From: Armatimonadota bacterium
GTDB taxonomy: Bacteria; Armatimonadota; Chthonomonadetes; Chthonomonadales; CAJBBX01
DNA: 47,396 nucleotides
Assembly (NCBI GenBank): GCA_026392115.1
Contig: JAPLCQ010000063.1
Coordinates: 1-47,396, forward strand
Direction of reading: 5' to 3'
A program made the position numbers and the translations under genes. The notes under the pieces are model-generated. The model saw only the letters and a program-made list of their open reading frames with translations. It had not been told where the DNA came from and ran no database searches. Shown in pieces: positions 24,645-33,269 of the stretch (position 1 is its first letter; each line of letters opens with the position of its first letter).

Positions 24645-25748
24645 ATGCGCATCAGCGCTATCCATACCCGCGGTGTCGGACCGTTGGGCACGCAGGATCT
24701 GGCGTTCCGCAGCGACTGGAGCGGCGAGATCGCCCCCACCATCCTCTTTAGTGGGCCCAACGGCTGCGGCAAGTCCACGCTACTCCGCGGCGTGGCTATG
24801 CTCTGGCGCGCCCTGGGGCAATGGATGCAGACGGCCAGGCCGATCCCGCATACCAGATCGGAACTGGCGGACCTACGCCGGTGGGCCGGCTTGGCGTTGG
24901 TCTTGGAGCAGACGCCCGCGGGCGAGGGGCCCACGGTTGTCTTCGTGGGCGACGCGGCGTTCGAGGACGAACTGAGAGGGAAGTACCCATCGGCTCGACT
25001 CATTGGCGAGTGTCGGTCGCCGGCCGGCGTGACAGCCTCTGGCTTCTCACCGGCAGACACTCTGTTGTCGGCGGCGACTGCGACGGCAACGCGTCGGTTC
25101 CGTGTGGAACCCGACAGCCATTGGACGACCGAGTGGGCGGATGCCCGGCGGCGCATGCTGGTCAGTTGGGCGCACGCGACCTCGCCCAACATGGTCCATC
25201 TCGATGCTGAGGAGCGGCGCTGGGTTGCCGCCACGCGAGGCGCCGGCGAGATTCTGGCCGACAGCTCCGAGCGCAGGTGGCTGCCGACATACTCACCGAC
25301 GGAGTCTTGGAACGGCCAACTGGAGCAGTCGCTGCTGGCCCTGAAGGCGGCCGCCCCGGGGCAGTTCCGCGCCTTGCTGGTGCACATGAACGACTTCCTC
25401 GTTTCCAAGCAGATCAGCGGCAGCATCATCCCCGGCGAGAACCGGCTTCGTGTCCGCCTTGGCGGAAGGCCAAAGTCCGCTCACCTTCTGGACAGTCTCA
25501 GCTCCGGCGAGCATCAGGTGCTCATCCAGCTCTATATGGTGGGCCGCTGGCTGGAGCCCGGCGGCGTGGTCCTGATCGACGAGCCTGATCTGCACCTGCA
25601 CCCGTCGCTCATTCCAGGCTTTCTGGCAAGGCTGGAGCAGATGGTCGCAGACCGTGACGGTCAGCTGCTCCTCACGTCGCATGTGCCGCAGATATGGGAC
25701 CGATATGAGGCACGAGGGCTTCGCGTTGCGCTTGGTGTGCAACCGTGA
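24645..25748 (+). CDS. ABC/SMC-type AAA ATPase of a defence pair (AriA/RloA/OLD-like)
   Basis: The protein has 367 residues. Walker A GPNGCGKST (37-45), ABC-type signature LSSGEHQ (about 285-291), Walker B VVLIDEPDLHLHP (Asp312-Glu313) and H-loop TSH (344-346) are all present, so it should be an active SMC/ABC-type ATPase. The insert between Walker A and the signature is about 240 residues and lacks a long coiled coil. Its stop overlaps the start of a TOPRIM-domain gene by four bases (GTGA). AAA plus TOPRIM pairs include PARIS (AriA/AriB), RloA/RloB, Gabija and class 2 OLD systems; the short length and location behind type I R-M best fit PARIS or RloAB relatives. Confidence 0.75.
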   Translation: MRISAIHTRGVGPLGTQDLAFRSDWSGEIAPTILFSGPNGCGKSTLLRGVAMLWRALGQWMQTARPIPHTRSELADLRRWAGLALVLEQTPAGEGPTVVFVGDAAFEDELRGKYPSARLIGECRSPAGVTASGFSPADTLLSAATATATRRFRVEPDSHWTTEWADARRRMLVSWAHATSPNMVHLDAEERRWVAATRGAGEILADSSERRWLPTYSPTESWNGQLEQSLLALKAAAPGQFRALLVHMNDFLVSKQISGSIIPGENRLRVRLGGRPKSAHLLDSLSSGEHQVLIQLYMVGRWLEPGGVVLIDEPDLHLHPSLIPGFLARLEQMVADRDGQLLLTSHVPQIWDRYEARGLRVALGVQP

Positions 25749-26572
25749 CGGTCGAGGAGCGGATCAGGCAGATCGAGGAGCAGCTTGTCGGCTCACAGCC
25801 AAAGCAGGTCCTCCTTGTTGAGGGGACGAACGACGTCGAGGCCTATCGGCTTCTGCTTGAGCGGCATCGACCCAGCTCCGCCGGCAGCGTGGCCGTCGCT
25901 GAGGCTGGCGGCAAACGAGAGGTCTGCCAAATCCTGAAGGCGCGGCCTGGCTGGGTCGGCCTGCTGGACCATGACGAGTGGGGCGATGCCCGGGCCCAGG
26001 CGGCGCTGACGAAGCACCCGAACCTTCGGCTGCTACCCCGGTACTGCCTTGAAAGCTATCTCATACACCCGGGAGAGCTGTGGCGGGCGCTGCCCCCGGC
26101 CCAGCAGAGCAGAATCCAGGGCGGCGATGAAACACTTGCGTCGGCACTGCTCAACGACCTGGATCGGTACCTGCGGCACGGCGCCCTATGGCATACGGTG
26201 CGACCGCTGTGGGACGTGCTCATGGACCTCGACTTCACGAATGCCCTGGCCTCGGCGCGCAGCGTGGACGCAGCGCAAAATGACGACGCGATCAAGGCCA
26301 CGCTTGCCGGCTGGCAGGCCGCCCTGGACCCGGATTCGGCGTTTGGCGCGTTCCAGCGCAACCTGGCTTCGGCTCAGGCGGCGCCGCTCGATGAGCAACT
26401 GGCGAACTGGGTCCACGGCAAGGTCTTCTTCAACCAGCATGTGTGCGCGGCTCTTAACAAGCATCTTGGGCAGAGGGGCGCCGAGAAGCGTCGTACCGAA
26501 CTGCTGAGGAGCCTGCCGATCGCCCCAGACCTCGCTGCTTTGTTCGAGGATGTCCTAGCCCTGGCCCGGTAG
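25745..26572 (+). CDS. TOPRIM/DUF4435-like nuclease partner (AriB/RloB-like)
   Basis: The protein has 275 residues from GTG 25745, overlapping the ATPase gene by four bases, so translation is coupled. The TOPRIM acid is Glu26 in VLLVEGTNDVEAY and the DxD pair is Asp75/Asp77 in GLLDHDEWG. RYCLESYLIHP (99-109) is the ordered motif that follows TOPRIM in DUF4435/OLD-type proteins. The remaining 150 residues are helical. In known pairs the ATPase senses phage factors and the TOPRIM protein cuts RNA or DNA, stopping growth. The target here cannot be read from sequence. RloB (often embedded in hsd loci) is the main alternative to AriB. Confidence 0.65.
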   Translation: MTVEERIRQIEEQLVGSQPKQVLLVEGTNDVEAYRLLLERHRPSSAGSVAVAEAGGKREVCQILKARPGWVGLLDHDEWGDARAQAALTKHPNLRLLPRYCLESYLIHPGELWRALPPAQQSRIQGGDETLASALLNDLDRYLRHGALWHTVRPLWDVLMDLDFTNALASARSVDAAQNDDAIKATLAGWQAALDPDSAFGAFQRNLASAQAAPLDEQLANWVHGKVFFNQHVCAALNKHLGQRGAEKRRTELLRSLPIAPDLAALFEDVLALAR

Positions 26573-26670
26573 TCCAGCCCCGGCTACTGCCTCCCGGCCA
26601 TCTACCATAATCCCTCCCGCTCCCTTGCCGCTTCCGGCCTCCTCGCGCGCGTATCCGGGTAGGCGCGGTG

Positions 26671-26823
26671 ATGGGTGAGTTGCTCCGAGCGGTGTGCCAT
26701 TGCGGCCTGGAGGACATATGCCTGGTCGGGCGCGGCGAACGGGGTGTCTCCTACTCCCCCCACAGCTGCCCACGCTGCGGCAACCCGACGCTGCGCTTCC
26801 AGTCGGCGGGGCTGTGGGACTGA
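26671..26823 (+). CDS. Small zinc-ribbon protein
   Basis: A 50-residue ORF from ATG 26671 (GTG one codon earlier also possible). Cysteines at 9, 11, 33 and 36 (CHCG...CPRCG) form a plausible zinc ribbon, and the tail is LRFQSAGLWD. A weak purine-rich site (GGTAGGCGCGG) precedes the start. It lies 98 bases after the TOPRIM gene on the same strand, so it may be the last gene of the defence operon or an independent remnant. The rest of the 305-base stretch 26573-26877 shows no other gene; GATCCGACGGATCGGACCG-type short dyads follow the stop. Confidence 0.45.
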   Translation: MGELLRAVCHCGLEDICLVGRGERGVSYSPHSCPRCGNPTLRFQSAGLWD

Positions 26824-26877
26824 TCCGACGGATCGGACCGATCACCCCACCCCACCGCCCTGGCTACTGCCGGGAAC

Positions 26878-28050
26878 CTACTTCAGCAGCTCCGCTCCGA
26901 TGGAGCGGAACTCGCTATCGGTGGGTAGCCGTCCTTTCTCCTTGAGGAATGCGGCGACCCGAGCCCTGGCCTCGCGGTAGAACCGTGCGTACAGGTGGTA
27001 GACGGGCTGCTTCTCGCCCTTGTCATTGATCATCCAGAAACCCCGGTGCTTGCCGTCCGGCTTCTCGTTGCAGTAGATCTCCCAGTAGAGGGCGAAGCGG
27101 CAGCCCCACTCCAGGGCGGCGCGGCAGGCCGCCCTGGTCATCTCGGCCTGCTTCTCCGGCGTGTGGTTCTGCGCGGGGAAGCCGTACTCGCCGATGAAGA
27201 CGCGCTTGCCTTCGATGCCCCGCTTGACCGGCAGGCGACTCTCAATGTAGGTGAGGGCGGCCTTGAGCCGGTCGCCCACGGTGGCCGGGTCGGCGGTGAG
27301 CGAGTCGTAGCTGGAGTAGGAGACGAAGTCCACGTTCGTGCGCGGCAGCACATCGTTGGTCAGGGTCTTGCCGCCCTTCATGGCCTTTTGAACGAGGTTC
27401 ACCTCGGTGTAGCCGTAGACGTCGACGCCCTTGTGCGGCACATCGCGCCCGGCATCGTCAATGGCCTTCTGGCGCGCGTTCAGCCAGTCCGCCATGCCTG
27501 TCAGCGCCGCCTCGGGCGGGTCCTTGGATGGGTCGTAGTTGGCGTGCAGGTGCCAGTCGCCCTCCCAGTGACCCAGGTAGAAGCTCTTGCACGAGCCGTT
27601 GAACGTGCGCAGGAGGTAGGCCGCCAGGTCGTAGTGCTCGCGGTAGGTCGCCTCGCGCTCCTCATCCGAGAGGCCATCGATCCAGGCCGTGCCGCCGGAG
27701 AACGGATAGGTCCAGAGGATGATGTGGGAGAACGGCATCGCGAGGACGGCGCGGTAGGAGGGCTCGATCCGCGCCAGGTCCGCCAGCGACCGGATGGCGG
27801 GATTGGCGGGTAGGTCGGGGTACTGCCGGGCGTAGTCCTTCTCCATGCTGATCTTCAGCACGTTCGAGCCGAGGTCGTGGATGGCCCTCGCCGTCTCGAC
27901 CAGCGTGGTCTCCTTGGTGAAGGAGTACTGGACGCCGAACGTCTGGGTACCGATGACCGTGTTGAACGAGGCCACCCGCCGGTCTTCCGCCGAGGCGGGG
28001 AGCGCGGCCAGAAGCGCCACGCCGGCGAGCAGCATCACGGTTTGCAGCAT
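26878..28050 (-). CDS. Secreted TIM-barrel-like putative glycoside hydrolase
   Basis: The protein has 390 residues with a signal peptide (residues 1-21, LLAALPASA). Barrel-like strands end in acid/aromatic motifs: GHWEGDWHL, GVDVYGYTEVN, VDFVSYSSYDS, KRVFIGEYGFP and RFALYWEIYCNE. Glu in FIGEYGF and in the GHWEGDW region are candidate catalytic acids in a clan GH-A-like fold. I cannot give a family number. It is 75 bases downstream of creD on the same strand, and is probably the last gene of the 33073-26878 block. Confidence 0.7.
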   Translation of the reverse strand: MLQTVMLLAGVALLAALPASAEDRRVASFNTVIGTQTFGVQYSFTKETTLVETARAIHDLGSNVLKISMEKDYARQYPDLPANPAIRSLADLARIEPSYRAVLAMPFSHIILWTYPFSGGTAWIDGLSDEEREATYREHYDLAAYLLRTFNGSCKSFYLGHWEGDWHLHANYDPSKDPPEAALTGMADWLNARQKAIDDAGRDVPHKGVDVYGYTEVNLVQKAMKGGKTLTNDVLPRTNVDFVSYSSYDSLTADPATVGDRLKAALTYIESRLPVKRGIEGKRVFIGEYGFPAQNHTPEKQAEMTRAACRAALEWGCRFALYWEIYCNEKPDGKHRGFWMINDKGEKQPVYHLYARFYREARARVAAFLKEKGRLPTDSEFRSIGAELLK

Positions 28051-28125
28051 ATCACCCCCCCCATCATGGAGCCGGCCACGCGAACGCGCCCATCCCGGCT
28101 TGGTCGAAGTGGCCCATCGGTCTGA

Positions 28126-29526
28126 CTACGCGTCGAACGACAGCGGCGCCGGTGGCGGAGGCGGCGGAATCGGCGGCACGCGACCGTCGGGGCCGCCGCC
28201 GTACCAGTCGATCCGGCGCGTCAGGTACATGACCATGCCCAGGATGGCGAAGAGGCCCACCGAGCCGATCAGCAGGGCGTAGTCCTCCACCGTGAGCAGG
28301 ATGTAGAGATAGACGTAAAGCGCGACCGTTCCCGCCGCCGCCGCCAGGGCGCGCGAGATGCGCTGCAGCACGGTGACGCAGTGGGCGCCCAGCATCCCCA
28401 CCACCGAGAGGCTTGCGATGGCGTAGGCGCGGTGGAAGCCCAGATGCTCGGAGAGCGACAGCTCCAGCAGGTAGAAGAGGCAGAGCGCCGCGCCCAGCAT
28501 CAGGTACTGGATCGGGTGGACGCGCAGCCCCGCCAGCACCTCGATGAGCCAGATCGCACCGAACGTGAGCACGATGAAGAGGCTGGCGTACTTGGTGCTG
28601 CGGTCCACCATGTGGTACTCGTCGATGGGGTTCACCAGGTCGACGCCGAACTTGGAGGCGTCCACGGTCTGCGACATGCCCGCGTCGGCCTTCCACGCCT
28701 GCGCGTAGTTGCGGCCGAGCGCCGGGATGGACCAGTGCGCCGTGAAGCCCTCGGCGGTCACTTTGCGGTCGGTGGGGAGCCACGCGCCCTGGAAGCTCGG
28801 GTCGGCGTAGTTCGACTGGATCGTCACGTCGGTGGACTTGCCGAAGGGCGTGAAGTAGGCGCTCATGCTGCCGTTGAGGCTGAGGCTGAAGGAGAAGGCG
28901 ACCTTCCCCCGGTCGGGCCGAACCACCACCGGCGCGTGGATGCCCGCCGAAACGTCGGCGAAGGTCCCCAGTCCGGGCCGGAAGGGAGCGGGCCCGCCGT
29001 CCCACTGCGCGGTGGCCTGCTTCTGGATCGCGCGGACATCCGAGATGCCCACGGCCAGCTGGGCCTTGCCCCAGGCGATCTCGGCGGGCTGCACGGCCAG
29101 CTCGCCGAAGTCGGGGCGCGCGAACTCGCCCTCCAGCGCCAGGTCCATGCGGTAGACCGGGATGGTGTAGATGCCCCGGCGGCGAATCTCGGACTTCACG
29201 TCGCCGGTCACCTTCAGCCGCTCGGGCAGGAAGACGGCGTGGTGCGTGGCCGTGCGGGTGATGGTGCGCCCCTTGGAGGTCTCCTCGGTCCATCGCACGG
29301 TGTAGGGCACCACGAGCGCGGGCCCCGCGATGATCTGCGACCCGCCCCACTTGCCCGACACCTCGGCCACGGCCTCCTGCCGCCGCAGTTGCCGCTCGCT
29401 GACCAGGCCGCTGACCACCATGATGGGGATTTGCAGCACCAGCACGAGACATCCAATGGTAAGCAGGCGCAGGATCTGCGAGCCGCGCAACACGTCGGAG
29501 TAGCCGTTGGATCGAGGCATGGTCAT
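28126..29526 (-). CDS. creD: CreD family inner-membrane protein
   Basis: The protein has 466 residues from the ATG at 29526 with GGAGAG upstream. An N-terminal membrane segment (about 20-40: LTIGCLVLVLQIPIMVVSG) is followed by a large periplasmic domain (SERQLRRQEAVAEV, GPALVVPYT, ALEGEFARPDFGELAV) and a C-terminal cluster of about five or six membrane helices (310-450), the CreD/inner membrane Cet family arrangement. The tail is Pro-rich. Best known as a CreBC-regulated envelope protein; no creBC genes are in the window. Neighbours are two putative hydrolases on the same strand. Confidence 0.88.
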   Translation of the reverse strand: MTMPRSNGYSDVLRGSQILRLLTIGCLVLVLQIPIMVVSGLVSERQLRRQEAVAEVSGKWGGSQIIAGPALVVPYTVRWTEETSKGRTITRTATHHAVFLPERLKVTGDVKSEIRRRGIYTIPVYRMDLALEGEFARPDFGELAVQPAEIAWGKAQLAVGISDVRAIQKQATAQWDGGPAPFRPGLGTFADVSAGIHAPVVVRPDRGKVAFSFSLSLNGSMSAYFTPFGKSTDVTIQSNYADPSFQGAWLPTDRKVTAEGFTAHWSIPALGRNYAQAWKADAGMSQTVDASKFGVDLVNPIDEYHMVDRSTKYASLFIVLTFGAIWLIEVLAGLRVHPIQYLMLGAALCLFYLLELSLSEHLGFHRAYAIASLSVVGMLGAHCVTVLQRISRALAAAAGTVALYVYLYILLTVEDYALLIGSVGLFAILGMVMYLTRRIDWYGGGPDGRVPPIPPPPPPAPLSFDA

Positions 29527-29631
29527 GGGTCTCTCCAAGCAGGGCCGGGCGACCCAGGCAGGCGCCCGGCGAGCATACACCCGTTACGCACCGCCGCCTC
29601 CGGCCGTTTCAGGGCGGCTCGCACGGGGCGC

Positions 29632-31104
29632 CTACCCCGCCGCCTTCCGCAGCGCCGCAAGCAGCCTGGGCGTGAAGTCCTCCGCGTCGCGTAGGACCCG
29701 GGCCACGTACTGGAAGGGCGTCATGTCGATGCCTGCCGGCGGGCCGGTCCATGGGTTGAACTGGGTGTCGAGCACGGCGTTCACCTCGGGCGAGCCGACC
29801 TTGCGCAGCGTCTCGTCCAGGTCGGGCCACCACCAGGAGTTCTCGTAGCCGTGACGGGCCTGCCAGTCGGCGGCGGCCTGCGCGAAGGCTCGGACGGCCT
29901 CCTTCGGCGGGGCGCCCTGGGCGGCGCGAAGCTCGGCGTAGCCCGCGCGCATGCGGAGCTGGGCCGCCAGATCATCGAGGAAGCGGCGGCCGCTGCCGAA
30001 CAGGAGCCCCTCCAACGGGCCGGGTTGGATGGCCGCGTCGGGCGCCGCCGCAAGCTGCGCGGCGCTCTCGCGCATGGCGTCGGCGTCGGCGCCCTGTAGG
30101 ATCGACCAGCCGTCGACGATGCTCCGCCCCAGCCCCGGCAGCAGCTCCTCGGCGAAGGCCACGTAGTCGGCCTCCCCCACGGGCAGTCCGCGGGAACCCC
30201 GGGCGAACGCGAAGGTGTTCGGCAACTGCACGCAGTGGGTCTGGGCGTTGCCCATGACGCCCCGGGGACCGGGTGCGGCGCCGCCCTCGTAGGCCAGGTC
30301 GCCGCCGAAGTTGGTGAGGGGGAAGGAGGGCTCGCCCTCGATCCGCCCATAGTTGAAGCTCACCACGCGGTCGGTGATGCCGAGCTGCTCGGCCAATGGC
30401 AGGCCGTTGGCCATGCCCCAGGGCTCGGGGTTGGCCGCCATCAAGCGCCGCAGGCAGTCGATGTTCTCTTCGTCCGTGGAGAAGGTGAGGATACCGGTCT
30501 GGTAGAAGCGGTTGTAGCCGAGCCAGCCGGCGTGCATCCAGTAGACCAGCTCGATGCCGGGGCGCAGGCTGTCCAGCAGGCGGCGGTGCGCCACCAGCAG
30601 GTCGACGAACTCCTGGTTGCTCGAACCGGGCCAGCCGCCGGGATCGCTGTCGATGATGGAGACGCCGTCGGCGCGGCGCAGCGGGCCCAGCACGTCGGCG
30701 CGGCGGCGCATCATGGCTGCCACGGCGGCGGGGTCGGCGGGGTCCACTCGGCGGTCGGTGGCGAAGAAGTGGCGCCGCTCGTAGGTCGCCCGCGCGGCCA
30801 CGTCGTTGATCGGCTCCACGTTGGGGCAGAGGGCCAGCCAGACGCGCATGCCGAAGTCGTCGTGCAGCATGTCGATGACCCGGCCCATGCGCTCCAGGTG
30901 CGCGCGATCGCTGGGCGTCGGCGGGTCGGGGATCGTCTCCAGCACGGGCCAGACGAGGATGGCGTTGTAACCCAGTTGCGCCAGGCTGTGGGCGTAGCCG
31001 CGCCAGTCCTCCAGCGTCCAGGTGCGCGCGCAGTAGGGCCGGTGGTAGGGCCAGTGCTGGTGGACGTACATCCCAACCATCTTGCCGGTCGCTTGGTCGG
31101 TCAT
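29632..31104 (-). CDS. Putative cytoplasmic TIM-barrel glycosidase-like protein
   Basis: The protein has 490 residues from the ATG at 31104 (AGAAAGGC upstream) and has no signal peptide. The N-terminus (VGMYVHQHWPYHRPY, YAHSLAQLGYNAILVWPV, DFGMRVWLALCPNVEP) and ADGVSIIDSDPGGWPG, ELVYWMHAGWLGYNRF look like successive barrel strands with acids and tryptophans at strand ends, reminiscent of GH20/GH84-like or other glycosidase barrels. The C-terminal 200 residues are helical. It starts 19 bases after the DUF6785-type transporter, so imported substrate could be its target. No firm family assignment. Confidence 0.65.
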   Translation of the reverse strand: MTDQATGKMVGMYVHQHWPYHRPYCARTWTLEDWRGYAHSLAQLGYNAILVWPVLETIPDPPTPSDRAHLERMGRVIDMLHDDFGMRVWLALCPNVEPINDVAARATYERRHFFATDRRVDPADPAAVAAMMRRRADVLGPLRRADGVSIIDSDPGGWPGSSNQEFVDLLVAHRRLLDSLRPGIELVYWMHAGWLGYNRFYQTGILTFSTDEENIDCLRRLMAANPEPWGMANGLPLAEQLGITDRVVSFNYGRIEGEPSFPLTNFGGDLAYEGGAAPGPRGVMGNAQTHCVQLPNTFAFARGSRGLPVGEADYVAFAEELLPGLGRSIVDGWSILQGADADAMRESAAQLAAAPDAAIQPGPLEGLLFGSGRRFLDDLAAQLRMRAGYAELRAAQGAPPKEAVRAFAQAAADWQARHGYENSWWWPDLDETLRKVGSPEVNAVLDTQFNPWTGPPAGIDMTPFQYVARVLRDAEDFTPRLLAALRKAAG

Positions 31105-31123
31105 GGTTCGTGCCTTTCTGAGG

Positions 31124-33073
31124 CTAGAGGTAGGGTGAGGCGCCCTTGGCGCCGGCCAGGCTCAGGCCGATGCCCCAGACGAAGTGCGTCACGCAGTCGC
31201 CCAGCGCCAGGCCATAGAAGAAAGCCACGGAGGTCCGGTAGAGCCGCAACCCGCCGTAGCGCACCACGAGGAACTTGGCGAGCCACGTGGCGAAGATGAC
31301 GTTCCACATGCCCCACTCGAGGGCGAAGCTGGTGGTGAAGAGGTAGCCCAGCGGGTGGAGCGGGAAGCCGATCCAGAGCCCCCGCGCGGCCGTCAGCAGC
31401 AGCACCACCGACGCCGAGGCCCCGGCCCGGAGCAGGGGCGCGGCGGCCAGCTCGCGCGGGCTGTTGATCCATCCGGTGAAGCGCGACCAGGCGAAGCCGG
31501 CAAGCCACGCGGAGTCGCCGCTCACACGGGCCGACGCCGCGCCGCGGTCGTAGAAGACCTGCAGCAAGGTCACCATGCCCAGCGCGATGGAGACCGTCGA
31601 AGCCAGAAGCATCACCCGGAGGATGGCCCGCTTGCTCTCGCGAAGGCGGTCGGCGAAGGCGAAGGCCTCTAGGTGGTGGCCCATGGGCAGCTGCTCGTAG
31701 GTCCGGTCGAACCAGGTGAAGGTGGTCAGCGTGGCCGCCTCGCCGCGAGTGAGCCGGGCGGTGCCAACGAAGCTGGTCGTCCACTCGGTGAAGCTGAAGA
31801 AGGCCATGCAGAAGAGCGGCATGGCGATCTGCGCGTACATGCGCGTCATGACCACGATGGCGACGAAGTAGAGCGCGAACGCCAGCAGCGCGATGGGCAG
31901 CCGCAGACCGGCGGCCACGCCGAACGCCACCAGCGCCGCGTAGCCCGCCAGGGCGCCGAGCAGCGCGGGGCGGTAGGCGATGGCCTCCTCGGCGTCGCCG
32001 GGGATGGGCCGGCGGCGGGCGATGGCCCCGGCCAGGCCCCGCAGGAAGCCGCGGGCGTTCCAGAGGATGACCAGGAACATGCCGAGGAAGGCGCCCTGCG
32101 CCGCGTCGGCGAAGAACGGGAACTGGTTCAGGTCCTGCACCGATCCGGCATCGCGCAACCCGAACGCCGTGGCCGCCACCGCCAGGAGCCGGATGGCCGC
32201 AAAGAAGAACCAGCAGCTGAATGAGACATCCAGCGGGATGAGGTAGCAGAGCCCGATGGCATAGGGCCACCAGACCGTGAGGAGCGGCGCCACGGAGGAC
32301 CAGGGCGGCGCGGGAAGGCCCAGGGCGACGTCGACTTCGGAGAGCTTGACGCCCGGCACCGCGGGGATCAGCGACGAGACGTAGTTCACCGAGAGGAGCG
32401 CGCTGGTGAGCCAGAAACCCAGCGCCAGGAGCCGGTTGGAGAAGAGCGCATCGGAGCTGCCCGCCCGGGCCATCATCACAGGCAGGTCGATGATGGGGAA
32501 TGGGATGCGCTCCTGCTCCAGCCAGGGCCGCCGGACGATGGAGGCCAGGCAGAGCATCGTCCACAGGAGCAGGAAGAAGAAGGCGCCCCAGAAGGCCATG
32601 GGTCCCAGCCAGGCCGGCCAGACCTGGGGCCGGAAGAAGGCCCAGAAGTCGCGCGTGCCGGCAAAGAAGGCGCGTACCAGCTCCGGGTCGCGCGGGGCGA
32701 TCAGGCGCGACAGCGAAGCGGCCGTATCGGGTCCGCCGGTCTGCGCGGGCAGGTGGGCCGGCCAGAGGATCGTGGGAAACAGGTAGTGGAGCAGCTTGAC
32801 CGAGGTGATGACGGAGCCGAAGGTCGTCATGACAAAGACGACCATGAACTCCCCCGGCTGCAGCGTCCAGGCCGGTCGGCGGCGCCTCAGCCACGAGTCG
32901 AGGGCCAGCAGCGCGAACTGGACGCCCACCACGGTCTGCACCAGGGTGAAGATGGAGGGGGTCCCGATGTGGTTGAGGGTCAGCTCCTCGTAGACGAGCC
33001 AGACGGTGTGTACCACCGTGAGCGCAAGCCCCAGCGCCACCGAACGCCGTGTGATGCCGCCGGTGGCCCCCAT
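31124..33073 (-). CDS. DUF6785/OPT-like polytopic membrane protein
   Basis: The protein has 649 residues from the ATG at 33073, preceded by GGGAGGAG six bases upstream. There are about a dozen or more hydrophobic segments. Conserved-looking motifs include LNHIGTPSIFTLVQTVVG, LQPGEFMVVFVMTTFGS, YLFPTILWP and QERIPFPIIDLP, the last resembling the OPT oligopeptide/metal-chelate transporter family. This family is common in Armatimonadota and Planctomycetota and usually lies beside carbohydrate or peptide genes. The 54-base aminotransferase remnant lies just upstream. Transport substrate is unknown. Confidence 0.75.
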   Translation of the reverse strand: MGATGGITRRSVALGLALTVVHTVWLVYEELTLNHIGTPSIFTLVQTVVGVQFALLALDSWLRRRRPAWTLQPGEFMVVFVMTTFGSVITSVKLLHYLFPTILWPAHLPAQTGGPDTAASLSRLIAPRDPELVRAFFAGTRDFWAFFRPQVWPAWLGPMAFWGAFFFLLLWTMLCLASIVRRPWLEQERIPFPIIDLPVMMARAGSSDALFSNRLLALGFWLTSALLSVNYVSSLIPAVPGVKLSEVDVALGLPAPPWSSVAPLLTVWWPYAIGLCYLIPLDVSFSCWFFFAAIRLLAVAATAFGLRDAGSVQDLNQFPFFADAAQGAFLGMFLVILWNARGFLRGLAGAIARRRPIPGDAEEAIAYRPALLGALAGYAALVAFGVAAGLRLPIALLAFALYFVAIVVMTRMYAQIAMPLFCMAFFSFTEWTTSFVGTARLTRGEAATLTTFTWFDRTYEQLPMGHHLEAFAFADRLRESKRAILRVMLLASTVSIALGMVTLLQVFYDRGAASARVSGDSAWLAGFAWSRFTGWINSPRELAAAPLLRAGASASVVLLLTAARGLWIGFPLHPLGYLFTTSFALEWGMWNVIFATWLAKFLVVRYGGLRLYRTSVAFFYGLALGDCVTHFVWGIGLSLAGAKGASPYL

Positions 33074-33098
33074 TATCGGCTCCTCCCCCCGCCCGCTG

Positions 33099-33152
33099 GT
33101 GGCCCGGTTCCCGCTCGGTCTCGGCGATGGCCCTCTTCAGTATATCCGTGCC
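33099..33152 (-). pseudogene. 3'-end remnant of a class III aminotransferase gene
   Basis: Read on the minus strand this encodes GTDILKRAIAETEREPGH, against GMDILEEAIAETERELGY at the C-terminus of the aminotransferase at 38165-39535. Over 54 bases, 45 are identical and the frame is kept, but the tyrosine and stop codons have decayed. Weak similarity continues into GGAGGAGCCG beyond. No homologous sequence is seen upstream of 33152. This looks like what remains of a second aminotransferase copy once located before the transporter gene. The rest of 33074-33269 shows nothing. Confidence 0.6.
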
Positions 33153-33269
33153 GTGGCGGAGGCCCGGTACGGATCGGATGCCGCCACGTTCCAACCCGAC
33201 GAGACTGGGGGAGGAGTGCAGCCGGTGACCGTGTTACCTGTGTCGCCGGCTGCTCAGGCCCGCGGGGTT

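Noticed and set aside
18876-26572. Mobile element ends or integrase around the defence island
   Set aside because: No transposase, integrase, tRNA or convincing terminal repeats were found within the window.
26582-26871. GGCTACTGCC at both sides of the small zinc-ribbon ORF as attachment repeats
   Set aside because: Only ten bases, with no integrase or tRNA nearby; likely chance.
31101-33194. 697-codon minus-strand frame overlapping the transporter in another frame
   Set aside because: Arg/Gly/Pro-rich shadow of the DUF6785-type gene; only its first codons carry the aminotransferase relic, reported separately.
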